DNA from: JBAYJY01 sp041664945
Lineage (GTDB): Bacteria > UBP15 > UBA6099
Direction of reading: 5' to 3'
DNA: 29,844 bases
NCBI GenBank assembly: GCA_041664945.1
Contig: JBAYJY010000043.1
Location: 1-29,844 of the forward strand
Under the pieces are notes generated by a model. It had not been told where the DNA came from. It saw nothing but the letters and a program-made list of their open reading frames with translations, and did no database searches. Positions within the stretch are counted from its first letter, which is position 1. Every line of letters starts with the position of its first letter. Shown here piece after piece: positions 8,762 through 17,600 of the stretch. Position numbers and translations under genes: made by a program.

Positions 8762-11700
8762 TTGACACTTAAAGTCTCTAAAATTACATTATTGGTTTTT
8801 GCGCTGTTATTATTTTGCGGCGGCGCGCATTGGGCGTTTGCCATGGAGTCGCAGTCCGGCGGCTTTCTAGTTGCGGCCGCCGATAATAATCAAACTCAAA
8901 AACCGGATAACCTCAAGGACAAGAAAGACGAAGAAGCGCGCGCAAACAGAAGCGACAAAGAGAACACGCAACAAGAAGGTGAAGATGAGAATTATCAAAA
9001 TATTGTGGTTGATAAAAGAGAGACGCTGACAATCAAGGATAATAAAGGAAATGCCGAAACGCCCTCTTCATTCGCGATAGATAGTTATTCCGGCCAAGTT
9101 TCGATACTGCGCGTTGAGAATAACGCATGGGAGCAATTATTAAGGAATGGAGTTCCGCTTAAGCCGGGAGACGTTGTAAGAACGGAACAGAAAAGCTCCG
9201 CAGTCATATCGTTCAACAAGAAAAGCCACCTTGTTCTCATGCCATTATCAGACCTTTTAATAGACACGACGCTGTCTCCCGAAGGCGAAACAGCCGGAGT
9301 CGCAGTAATGGATAAAGGCAGAGCGTGGGTAAGTATTAACAACTCGCGGGAAAACGGCCAGATAATCGTTGTGATGAAAAATTCCATCATTAACGGATCT
9401 CGAGCCTCTCTTTTTCTGGAATCAAATGTCCAAAGCTGCGTTGACGTTTTTAATGGAAATGTGGAAGTCAGACCCCGCGCGGACCAAAGCAAAGCGATTG
9501 AAGTGGATTCCAATAAGCGAACGATGGTGAAGACAGAGAATAACGAGATTGAAACTGTTCCTATGTCGGACGGATATGCCGAGTCGGACACCGAACGCTC
9601 ATGCATGTTTTCGGACAAAGAATCTGCTGGAGTAGGCGCAACTAACGCCGGAACCGCAACTTCCCTTTTATATGGTGAAATTGACGCTCAAAATGAAGAA
9701 GCTGAAACTGACGATGACTATTATACCGTAACAGTTACAGCGCAGGCGATGTTGGTTATCGGGGATAAGGTCTCGGGCAATATAGGAGAGAAATCGCAAA
9801 CAGAAGAATCGAGAGAATATGTTGAAGATGTGGACGACAGCGGAAGAAACGCAATAACGGACGCCCGCTACGAGGAAGAGAAAACTGTAAATAACGAAGA
9901 GAAGCGCCAGACGGAACAGGAAAAAGCAAGCGCTGCGACCGAGGAATCGAGCTCTTCTGGAGGCGAAGAAGAATACGAAGAAATCGAAATCGGCGCATCT
10001 TCATCGATAACTGTAGGGGCAGGCGCCGCGGAGGCCGCAAAAGACGACAAAAAGCAAACAGTGGCGGACGAAACAGAAGACCAGTCCGAAGAAGCGCTTT
10101 CTGAAAATGACATGTCTGATTCTGATATAGAAAACAACGACATGTCGATAGGGGATTCATTTGATGAGGAAGAAAAACCCCAAAAAGCTTCAGACAACGA
10201 AGAAGCCGAACAAACAAAAGGAAGCGATACGGCTGAAGAGTCGAGCGATTCAAACAGCGAAGATGAATACGAGGAAATTGAAATAGTTGCGTCTTCAACA
10301 CTGACCATATCAAACGAAAAGGCGGTGGAAGAAGAGCCCAAAGTCTGCACAGGCGGCCCCAATATTTCCAAGGCGCTTGTTTCCGGCGCGACTCTTGAAT
10401 CGGATGAATATCTGACGCTGAAAAGCGAATCAAAATGCGGAATAAAAACGACGCTTAAAATAGCTTGGATAGCGGAGCCTAAGTGCGGAAACATCAAGGG
10501 GATGACGCTTGCCTACGGAACAAATAAAAGCAATTTTAAGGGCGGGGAAACCGGAGTGACCGTAGCCGGGCAGTTCGCGCTTGAGGTAACTGACACTGAA
10601 GAGCGAGAATTCAAAATAGAAGCGGTGGATAATGCCGGTAATTCGGTGGAATTCAAGTTCACCGTGAAGGTAACGGAACCGGATGTGTTGTGGCTGCCGA
10701 TCATAAAGAACTTGAAGGTCAATCAGGAAATAGTCAAAGCCGGAACCACCTATGACATAGATGATGACGGCTGCGAACCATTCGTTCTGGATGTCGAGGG
10801 GATGGCGGAATCCAAGTGCGGCGAGATCACTTCAGTGAAAGTGAAAGCGCACGAAACGGAACTCGTTGTGGACGGAACGGATGAATGGACTACATACATG
10901 AACGTTAAAACACCGCAGATAATTCCCTTTATAGTAGAAGCGCGAGACTCGGCGGGCCTGACATCAAAACAATTCGCTTTTTCAGTAGATTACGATAAAA
11001 CGGTAAGGCAGCCGGTTGTGTCTATAGACTCAGTTGGCGGATTCGATACTGAGGAATCATCCGGCGAAGCGATGGAGCTTTACAAGAACGATTTGGCAAG
11101 CGGGAAACTGATAGTCGCCGGCTCGGCCGAATCAGAGAACTGCACGATAAAGAAAATCGAGGCAAGCCTCAACGGCGGGTCGTCTTGGAACCGCGGCGAA
11201 GGCTCAAACTCATGGACATATGGTTTTAGTCCGCGGGAAGGATCTTATGAGATTACGGCCAGAGTCTTCGACACCGGCGACAATGAATCGGAGGAGATGA
11301 GTTCGCCTATCGAAATATATTACTGGAACAAAACAATCGAAGAAATTATACAGATGGCTTTTGAGGATATTGCAAGAGCTTATCAGGATAGAGATGCGGA
11401 CACGATAATCGCTAACACTTCCACCAGTTACTCTTCGGATTATGACAGCATTGAAAACCGCAGCAAAATGGAAATGTCCCTTAACGGAAGATTCACAGAC
11501 ATCTCTCAGGTTTACTTAAGATATCGAATACAATCTGTTGTCGCCAGCGGCAGAACAAGCGGACGCGTCATGATTCAATGGGACGCCAATCCAACTACTT
11601 CTGGCTATTCGAATAATGCTACTTTTCAATTTCAAAGAGAACGCAGCGGCTGGAGATTTGTAACTATTGACGACAATAAATCTTTCCTTCGCTACACAAA

Positions 11701-12019
11701 TATCGCCGACTCGATCGATATTACTTCTGAGAAAACCATTTTGACCGCTGACAGCGAAGATACGACTACTATAACTGCATACGTACGCGACTCGGCTTAT
11801 AACGCTGTGAAAAACGGGACCCCAGTAACTTTCACGACTAATAACGGAACCATTGAAGCGAATGCGGTCACGGAAGACGGCGCGGCCACAGTCACGTACA
11901 AGACAAGCGATGAAGTCATTGACGCCTCAATAACAGCGACATCCGGCGGGGCTTCGTCCAATATTGTTTTGCATCTGATAAGAGAATACGCTCCGGGCCC
12001 GCCTCCCGATGGAGGCTGA
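8762..12019 (+). CDS. Giant FecR/Ig-like exoprotein with acidic repeat linker, NTF2-like and Big_1 domains
   Basis: Exported protein of 1085 aa. The frame opens at TTG 8744, but TTG 8762 has GGAG (8750-8753) 8 bases upstream and starts the signal peptide directly (ITLLVFALLLFCGGAHWAFA), so it is preferred. Domains in order are: a FecR-like domain (about 110-260; GVPLKPGDVVRTEQKSSAVI); a very acidic linker (about 300-525); three Ig-like domains (about 530-640, 640-750 and 750-855) each with a cysteine-containing AESKCGEIT-like turn; an NTF2/SnoaL-like domain (about 857-975; AFEDIARAYQDRDADTIIA, GWRFVTIDD); and a Big_1 domain (983-1080; ILTADSEDTTTITAYVRD). A 17- to 20-residue acidic-then-beta motif (EEYEEIEI.ASSSITV) appears at 74, 317, 402 and 500. 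The tail is GPPPDGG. Last gene of the four-gene unit. Confidence 0.75.
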   Translation: MTLKVSKITLLVFALLLFCGGAHWAFAMESQSGGFLVAAADNNQTQKPDNLKDKKDEEARANRSDKENTQQEGEDENYQNIVVDKRETLTIKDNKGNAETPSSFAIDSYSGQVSILRVENNAWEQLLRNGVPLKPGDVVRTEQKSSAVISFNKKSHLVLMPLSDLLIDTTLSPEGETAGVAVMDKGRAWVSINNSRENGQIIVVMKNSIINGSRASLFLESNVQSCVDVFNGNVEVRPRADQSKAIEVDSNKRTMVKTENNEIETVPMSDGYAESDTERSCMFSDKESAGVGATNAGTATSLLYGEIDAQNEEAETDDDYYTVTVTAQAMLVIGDKVSGNIGEKSQTEESREYVEDVDDSGRNAITDARYEEEKTVNNEEKRQTEQEKASAATEESSSSGGEEEYEEIEIGASSSITVGAGAAEAAKDDKKQTVADETEDQSEEALSENDMSDSDIENNDMSIGDSFDEEEKPQKASDNEEAEQTKGSDTAEESSDSNSEDEYEEIEIVASSTLTISNEKAVEEEPKVCTGGPNISKALVSGATLESDEYLTLKSESKCGIKTTLKIAWIAEPKCGNIKGMTLAYGTNKSNFKGGETGVTVAGQFALEVTDTEEREFKIEAVDNAGNSVEFKFTVKVTEPDVLWLPIIKNLKVNQEIVKAGTTYDIDDDGCEPFVLDVEGMAESKCGEITSVKVKAHETELVVDGTDEWTTYMNVKTPQIIPFIVEARDSAGLTSKQFAFSVDYDKTVRQPVVSIDSVGGFDTEESSGEAMELYKNDLASGKLIVAGSAESENCTIKKIEASLNGGSSWNRGEGSNSWTYGFSPREGSYEITARVFDTGDNESEEMSSPIEIYYWNKTIEEIIQMAFEDIARAYQDRDADTIIANTSTSYSSDYDSIENRSKMEMSLNGRFTDISQVYLRYRIQSVVASGRTSGRVMIQWDANPTTSGYSNNATFQFQRERSGWRFVTIDDNKSFLRYTNIADSIDITSEKTILTADSEDTTTITAYVRDSAYNAVKNGTPVTFTTNNGTIEANAVTEDGAATVTYKTSDEVIDASITATSGGASSNIVLHLIREYAPGPPPDGG

Positions 12020-12094
12020 AGCAACCTTTCTCGTCGGCTCTCAGCAGAAATTCGGTTTTCGGCTATTATCTTTCAGGCGACTGCGCGTGTGGAG

Positions 12095-12153
12095 GGATTC
12101 AGGTCAGCTCCGTCTAGGGCTGTAATTTTGTTGACCACGGGTTTACCCGTGGA
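12095..12153. repeat. Double-hairpin repeat, copy A
   Basis: Starts GGATTCAGGT, then hairpin CAGCTC/GGGCTG (12105-12110 with 12117-12122), a spacer, then hairpin CCACGGG-TTTA-CCCGTGG (12135-12152). It matches copy B in order and spacing, and stem changes are compensated. It lies in the 266-base gap between convergent genes, where either hairpin could also help end transcription. Confidence 0.7.
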
Positions 12154-12195
12154 TGAATGAGCCCGGCGGCTGAATTGAAAATGACAGCGCCGGTT

Positions 12196-12270
12196 CCTGA
12201 ATCCAGTTAATGGATTCAGGTCAGCTTCTTCAGAAGCTGTGATTTCAAGAACCACGGCTTTAGCCGTGGG
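12196..12270. repeat. Double-hairpin repeat, copy B, with a preceding inverted repeat
   Basis: CCTGAATCC (12196-12204) is inverted as GGATTCAGG (12212-12220), which is also the start of the repeat. Then come hairpin CAGCTTC-TTCA-GAAGCTG (12222-12239) and hairpin CCACGGC-TTTA-GCCGTGG (12252-12269). CCACGGCTTTAGCCGTGG-type hairpins are familiar from IS200/IS605-related ends and REP-like intergenic repeats. No transposase is present here. Confidence 0.7.
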
Positions 12271-12285
12271 TATCTATTAACTAGT

Positions 12286-14472
12286 TTACTCGTCTTCCAA
12301 AACCGCGCCTGTTTCGATGTAGTAAATGATTGAGATGTCTGTGTTTGATGAAGGCGTATCCTCGTTTGGAAGAGAATCTACGCAAGCCAAGGACACCGTG
12401 TTGGGGCCGTGTACGAGCCCCGTTATGGAGCAAGAGTGGCTGGTTGTTCCTCCACCTGAGCACGCATTAGACATGGCTGAATATGAAAGATCGTTAATAG
12501 ACCATTTGCAGGCGCCGATTTCATTCGTTGTAAACGTTACTGTAGTGAAAGGAGTAAAAACATAGGCGCCCGGTGTCGGATTCCAAGCACTTTGTACAGG
12601 TGGAAGCGTGTCTTTTTTTACATAAAACGCGTCGGTCGCATAAGAAACATTCCCTGCCTCATCATACACGCGCACTGATATATAATTGGAGCCTTCGTTA
12701 AGCCCGGCAAAATTCACCTGCCAGTCTGTTGTGTATGTGGGCAGGTCGAGATCAGAAAAAATTGAGGTCCAACCGATAATTGCCGAGCCTCCCCATGAGG
12801 GAAGCCCGTACGCCACATACTCTGCCTTATTCAAGAAACCATTGTCGCTGAAATCAACGTTGTATATTGTTCCGGAAGCATTCCTAACAACATTATCTCC
12901 TGACTGCCCGTCTGTGATTATCGGTGCCACATTCTCAAGAACAAAACCATCGGAGTAATTGGCGACTCCGTCCCGCTTAATATTGTTGTAATAGGTAGTC
13001 CCGGGTATCATGGTGAATGGAACGGCGATAGGATAATCGGAGTTTTCAATAATCACGGTCCACGCTAATACGTCGCTACCCCCCTGAGTTGTCGACAACG
13101 AGACGCTATCACCGGCGCACATATAGCCTTGAGCCTCAAATCGACCCAACGCATGATAAACGAGGTCGAGATCGGCGCCGGAACCCGTTTTGTCCAAATC
13201 CAGCAGCGCGGGAATAAGCGTCTTGTATATATAATAGTTATTCACGTTCGTGTGCTGATTATTATGCGCATCATTGCATGAAATATAAAACGGCAGGATC
13301 ATCTCTCCAGCCGAAAAAACTGCGTTGGCCGAAATGGAACAGGTGTGAGAAGTGGCGCCTTCTCCTGCTGAGCAATTATTCGTCATGGCGGAATAACCAA
13401 GATCTGCAAGCCCCCATCGGCACCAGGCGTTCTCATTTGAAGTGAATGAGTAAGCTATTGATTGAAGGCAGGCATTTCCTGAGGAAACGTTTAATGCCGG
13501 AGGGTTATAATCAATACTAAGCGTTACAGGTACCGTTGTGATATTTCCAGCGACATCAGTTGAACGCACGGTTATTCGACAATAATTGGTTCCGTCATTA
13601 CGGCACATCAATGCCGCGCCGACTGTGATATTCTGTGAAGTCGCGCTGTTGCAAGCAGATCTTGCTGTCCATGTCCGTGTTGTTGCCCATGAAGAACCGT
13701 TGTAGCTCTCGACCATATATTCACACGACAACAAGCCGCTCCCCACATCGCTGTCGGATATATTGATATTGAAATTAGCAGTCTCCCATGTTCCAGCAGT
13801 TGGGCCGTTGAAAATAACAGTCGGGACAATAGCATCTGTAGTTATGCTGGAAGTTGTTTGCGATGATGCCGGCATATTGATCGTTGCTCCGGAATTCGTT
13901 ATCGCATTTATCGCTATTTGAACGCTGAATATCCTTGCGTGCGCAAGAGTGGCATTCGTTTGAATCACTACAAAGTAATTGTAACTTCCCGTAAAAGGAA
14001 TGGCGTTGTTGGAGTTGAAAGTGAGATTGGCGACATCTGTTTCACTGGTTCCTCCGCATGCCGCGCCGGTGCTTGTCCAAGTTAATGCACTGGCCCCCAA
14101 GAGCAAATCAGTGGCTGGCTCGAAAGAACCGTTACTGTTTACGTCTTGGTATACTGAAACGCCGCTCGTATTGTTGTTAGCTAAACAATTAAGATAATTT
14201 GACTGCAAACCGGTGCCTGCGCCACCGGGCCGGACAATTGATATCGATATGGAATTGATGTTAACGGCTGTAGTGTTGTTGACGGTGTAATACATAACCG
14301 CTTTTGGGCCGCTGTTTAAATTGATGTATCCGCCGCCTGTTCCTATTCCGACGTTCGTTTTTGAAACCCAATTGACAGAGGCATTCGCAATTATTGGAAT
14401 CAAAAGAAATGCGCTAATTATTAAAATCATTTTGACTGAAAAAACGCTTGTTTGTCTCTTCAAGGTGTTCAC
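12286..14472 (-). CDS. Secreted protein with multiple Ig/FnIII-like domains and two Cys4 modules
   Basis: Exported protein of 728 aa from GTG 14472, chosen because GAGG lies 8 bases upstream; the frame is open to 14511. The signal peptide is MILIISAFLLIPIIANA. The N-terminal half is beta-rich (GGYINLNSGPKAVMYYTVN, VYQDVNSNGSFEPATD). Ig-like units follow: TAGTWETANFNINISDSDVGSG and ITVRSTDVAGNITTVPV. Two Cys4 modules are at about 335-400 (CRWGLADLGYSAMTNNCS, TSHTC) and 640-705 (CKWSINDLSYSAMSNACS, TSHSC). Between them lies YISVRVYDEAGNVSYATDAF. These modules belong to a FnIII/Ig-like type common in exoproteins of uncultured bacteria; partners are unknown. It converges on the FecR genes and is followed in the same direction by nothing within 266 bases, so the double-hairpin region marks its end. 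Role: probably surface adhesion or structure (inference). Confidence 0.7.
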   Translation of the reverse strand: MNTLKRQTSVFSVKMILIISAFLLIPIIANASVNWVSKTNVGIGTGGGYINLNSGPKAVMYYTVNNTTAVNINSISISIVRPGGAGTGLQSNYLNCLANNNTSGVSVYQDVNSNGSFEPATDLLLGASALTWTSTGAACGGTSETDVANLTFNSNNAIPFTGSYNYFVVIQTNATLAHARIFSVQIAINAITNSGATINMPASSQTTSSITTDAIVPTVIFNGPTAGTWETANFNINISDSDVGSGLLSCEYMVESYNGSSWATTRTWTARSACNSATSQNITVGAALMCRNDGTNYCRITVRSTDVAGNITTVPVTLSIDYNPPALNVSSGNACLQSIAYSFTSNENAWCRWGLADLGYSAMTNNCSAGEGATSHTCSISANAVFSAGEMILPFYISCNDAHNNQHTNVNNYYIYKTLIPALLDLDKTGSGADLDLVYHALGRFEAQGYMCAGDSVSLSTTQGGSDVLAWTVIIENSDYPIAVPFTMIPGTTYYNNIKRDGVANYSDGFVLENVAPIITDGQSGDNVVRNASGTIYNVDFSDNGFLNKAEYVAYGLPSWGGSAIIGWTSIFSDLDLPTYTTDWQVNFAGLNEGSNYISVRVYDEAGNVSYATDAFYVKKDTLPPVQSAWNPTPGAYVFTPFTTVTFTTNEIGACKWSINDLSYSAMSNACSGGGTTSHSCSITGLVHGPNTVSLACVDSLPNEDTPSSNTDISIIYYIETGAVLEDE

Positions 14473-14659
14473 AAATAAAACCTCGTTAAATATCGTTTGA
14501 GCCAAGTACAATTAAATATGAAATATGCCGGTAGAGCTGGCGGTAAAGCAAACTGGAAGTTAGCGCTTAACTTTCTGTTCATAGTTATTCTCTATTCTGT
14601 TTTTCGGCAATCCGAGCGCCTAACTTTTAATCACATCAGCTTTATCGACAACCGCAACG

Positions 14660-17600
14660 TTACTTGGTAGACTCCAATATTATGGTCAAAACCGTCGCAT
14701 TATCGTTTGTGTCTATATTTATTGCAAGAACATCTCCTGCAGCTATGGCGCTGTTAAAGAACGATGTTGTCTCAGAAGATCGGGAAGCAATCAATTTTGC
14801 TTCCGAGCCGGGTGTGAATATTGAGTCAGCATTTGTGGGCGGGAAATTTGCATAAGCGTCTTTCCAGATATCCACAGTAGTAGTTGTCAAAGTGTTTGAC
14901 AGAACAGAAACCTTGTTCAATGTCGCGGCGTACGGCCATCGGACGTAATAATCTTTCGCACCTGTGGCGATTGGAAGTCCTTCGCCGGTGATGACAATTG
15001 TTCTAGAGCTTTTCAAGCCTGACAGCGCACTTCCGTTGCCGGAGAATTGCTGCGCGGTGATTGTGCCTGTTGCCGCAGTGATAGAACCCGATACCGAGAT
15101 TGAGTCATTTATATTTAAATTTCCAACGCTGTCGGAGATATTGCCGCCAGCCATTGTTAAATTGCCGCCAGCGTTGTTAAAGGTGATGTCGGCAGCCGCG
15201 CTGCTCATGGTAAGAATGCCAGTCATTGTGTCACCTGCAGCGTTTACCCAATTGTCAGTTGCGGCGGTCATGAATGCGGCAGCATGGTTGCCGTCAAGCA
15301 TGTCTGCGTTGAGGTTGGTATTGACGGTAGTGGATATGACGGTAAGCGGGGCCGTGCCGGTTACTATTGTTGATATTAGCTGCGTGCCCTGAACGGTGCT
15401 TGACCCAGTGATGGCTCCTGTAACCCCGAGCGTGGTTCCGATGCTAAGAGACCCGGACGTTGTATCGCTGGTGTTTAAGACATAAATGTCCTCAATTTCA
15501 GCGGCATTCAGGCAGTCCGTGCAGCCGTCCAAAATAAAAGAAGCCGCATGGTAGCCGTCCAGAAAGTCCGCATTCAAGTTGGTTACGTTAGTTGTCGATA
15601 TTACAGATAGTGGCGCAGTGCCGATAGCGATATTTGAAATCAGACGAGTCCCCGTTATTGTATTCGATCCTGTCACGGCGCCTGTCACTCCAAGAGTTCC
15701 GCTCACGCTGGTGTTATCATTGAGATTTAGATTTCCAACGCTGTCGGAGATGTTGCCGCCCGCCATGGTGAGAAGACCGCCAGCGTTGTCGAAGTTGATG
15801 TCGCCATTTACGCCGCTCATTGTAATTGCGCCTGTCATTGTGGCCCCTGTTGAACTAATGAATGCCGAAGCCTGCTGGCCGTCCAACAAATCAGCATTGA
15901 GGTTTGTCACGAGAAAAGTTGAATCCACGGTAAACGGGGCGGTCGTTCCGGTTGTGCCGCCGTTGAACGCCGGAATGCCCGTGACGGTCTCATTTTGCGC
16001 CAAGGCAAAGTATTGCGTGTGGTCGTCGTCGCCGAGGCCTGATATGCTTCCATGGTCGATCGACCCGAAGTTTGCGGTTATTGTGATCTGATTCCCCGGA
16101 TCGTCGGGAGTTATTGTAATTCCGGCCCCTGCCACAAAGTCGATATCTCCTCCATCATTGGTCACACCGTCAAGAGAGCTAATAACATTGACCGACAAGT
16201 CGGTGGCAGACAGGCTGTTGTCCGTCACTTCGGAGCTTCCGACAGCTCCTGACCCGATCTGAAGATTGTTATATGCGCCGGACACATCGCCGCTATAGGC
16301 CGTGCCGGCGTTAAGGTAGTATGTCCCGTGCTGGCCATCCAGCAGATCGGCGTTGAGCCGAGTCGCCACCGTTGTTGAATCCACGACTATCGGCGCCGTC
16401 CCGGTAGCGACAGTAGATGTCAGCGTTCCTGTAATAGTATCGCCTGTTGCATTCACCCAGTTGTCCGTTGCAGCGGTCATAAACGCGGCGGCATGGCTTC
16501 CATCCAAAAGGTCAGCATTGAGGTTTGTCACGAGAAAAGTTGAATCCACGGTAAACGGTGCGGTCGTTCCGGTTGTGCCGCCGTTGAACGCCGGAATGCC
16601 TGTGACAGTCTCATTTTGAGACAGGTTGAAATATTGCGGGTGCGCATCTCCTATTGTCAGGTTCGCCAGCGTATTGTGGTCCACGGCAGAACCAGATACC
16701 GCTGCCGAGATTATAATAGAGCTTGTGGCTGTCGGAGTTAAAGTTATGTTGCTTCCTGCTATGATGTCGAAATTACCGCCGTCATTCGAAATACTGTTTA
16801 TGCTGCTAATTACATCGACTGCCAGATCGGAAGCAGTAAGACTGCCATCCGACACCTCCGCGCTTCCAACAACTCCGGCGCCGATCTGTATATTGTTATA
16901 TGTTCCGGACACATCGCCTCCGTGAGATGTCCCCACATTCAAGTAGTATGTTCCGTGCTGGCCATCCAGCAGATCGGCGTTGAGCCGAGTCGCCACCGTT
17001 GTTGAATCCACGACTATCGGCGCTGTTCCGGTTGCCACTGAAGATGTCAGCGTTCCCGCCATAGTGTCGCCGGAATCCTTGACGTATTGAGGATGATCAT
17101 CATCCACGAGACCCGTGAGTCCGCCGTGGTCTATCGTTCCGGCATTTGCCGCTATTGTTATCTTGTTCAATGCATCGTCTGGCGTAATGGTCACGCCGCT
17201 CCCCGCCACAAGGGCTATGTCGCCACCCTTGTTCTTAACCCCGCCCAAGCTTCCTACAAACTCGAAAGCCACATCTCCGGTGGCAACGCTGTTATCAAGT
17301 ATCTCGGCGGAACCTATTGCGCTTGTGGCTATGTTTGTGCTGTTGTATGCGCCCGTGACATCTCCCGATAGAGGTGTTCCTGTATTCAGGTAATAGGTTC
17401 CTTGCTGGCCGTCAAGAAGATCCGCGTCGAGGCCAGACCCGGTTCCGTCGTTATTGGCTATCTCGGCAAGCGCCGCTCCGTCCTGAAGGTCCGCTGAAGT
17501 TACTGACCCGTCGGAATATCCGCCTGCGGCAATGTTAAGAGACGACCAAATATGAGTGGCATCGCCAAGTCCATATGTGTTCGTTGTTGTAGGAATTACA

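Noticed and set aside
9756..10497. Minus-strand frames of 225 and 209 aa inside the giant FecR gene
   Set aside because: Low-complexity Ser/Leu/Arg translation of the acidic GAA/GAC-rich linker read backwards.
15885..17025. CRISPR-like array from regularly spaced repeats
   Set aside because: The repeats are in frame in one coding gene at about 624-base spacing and encode protein modules.
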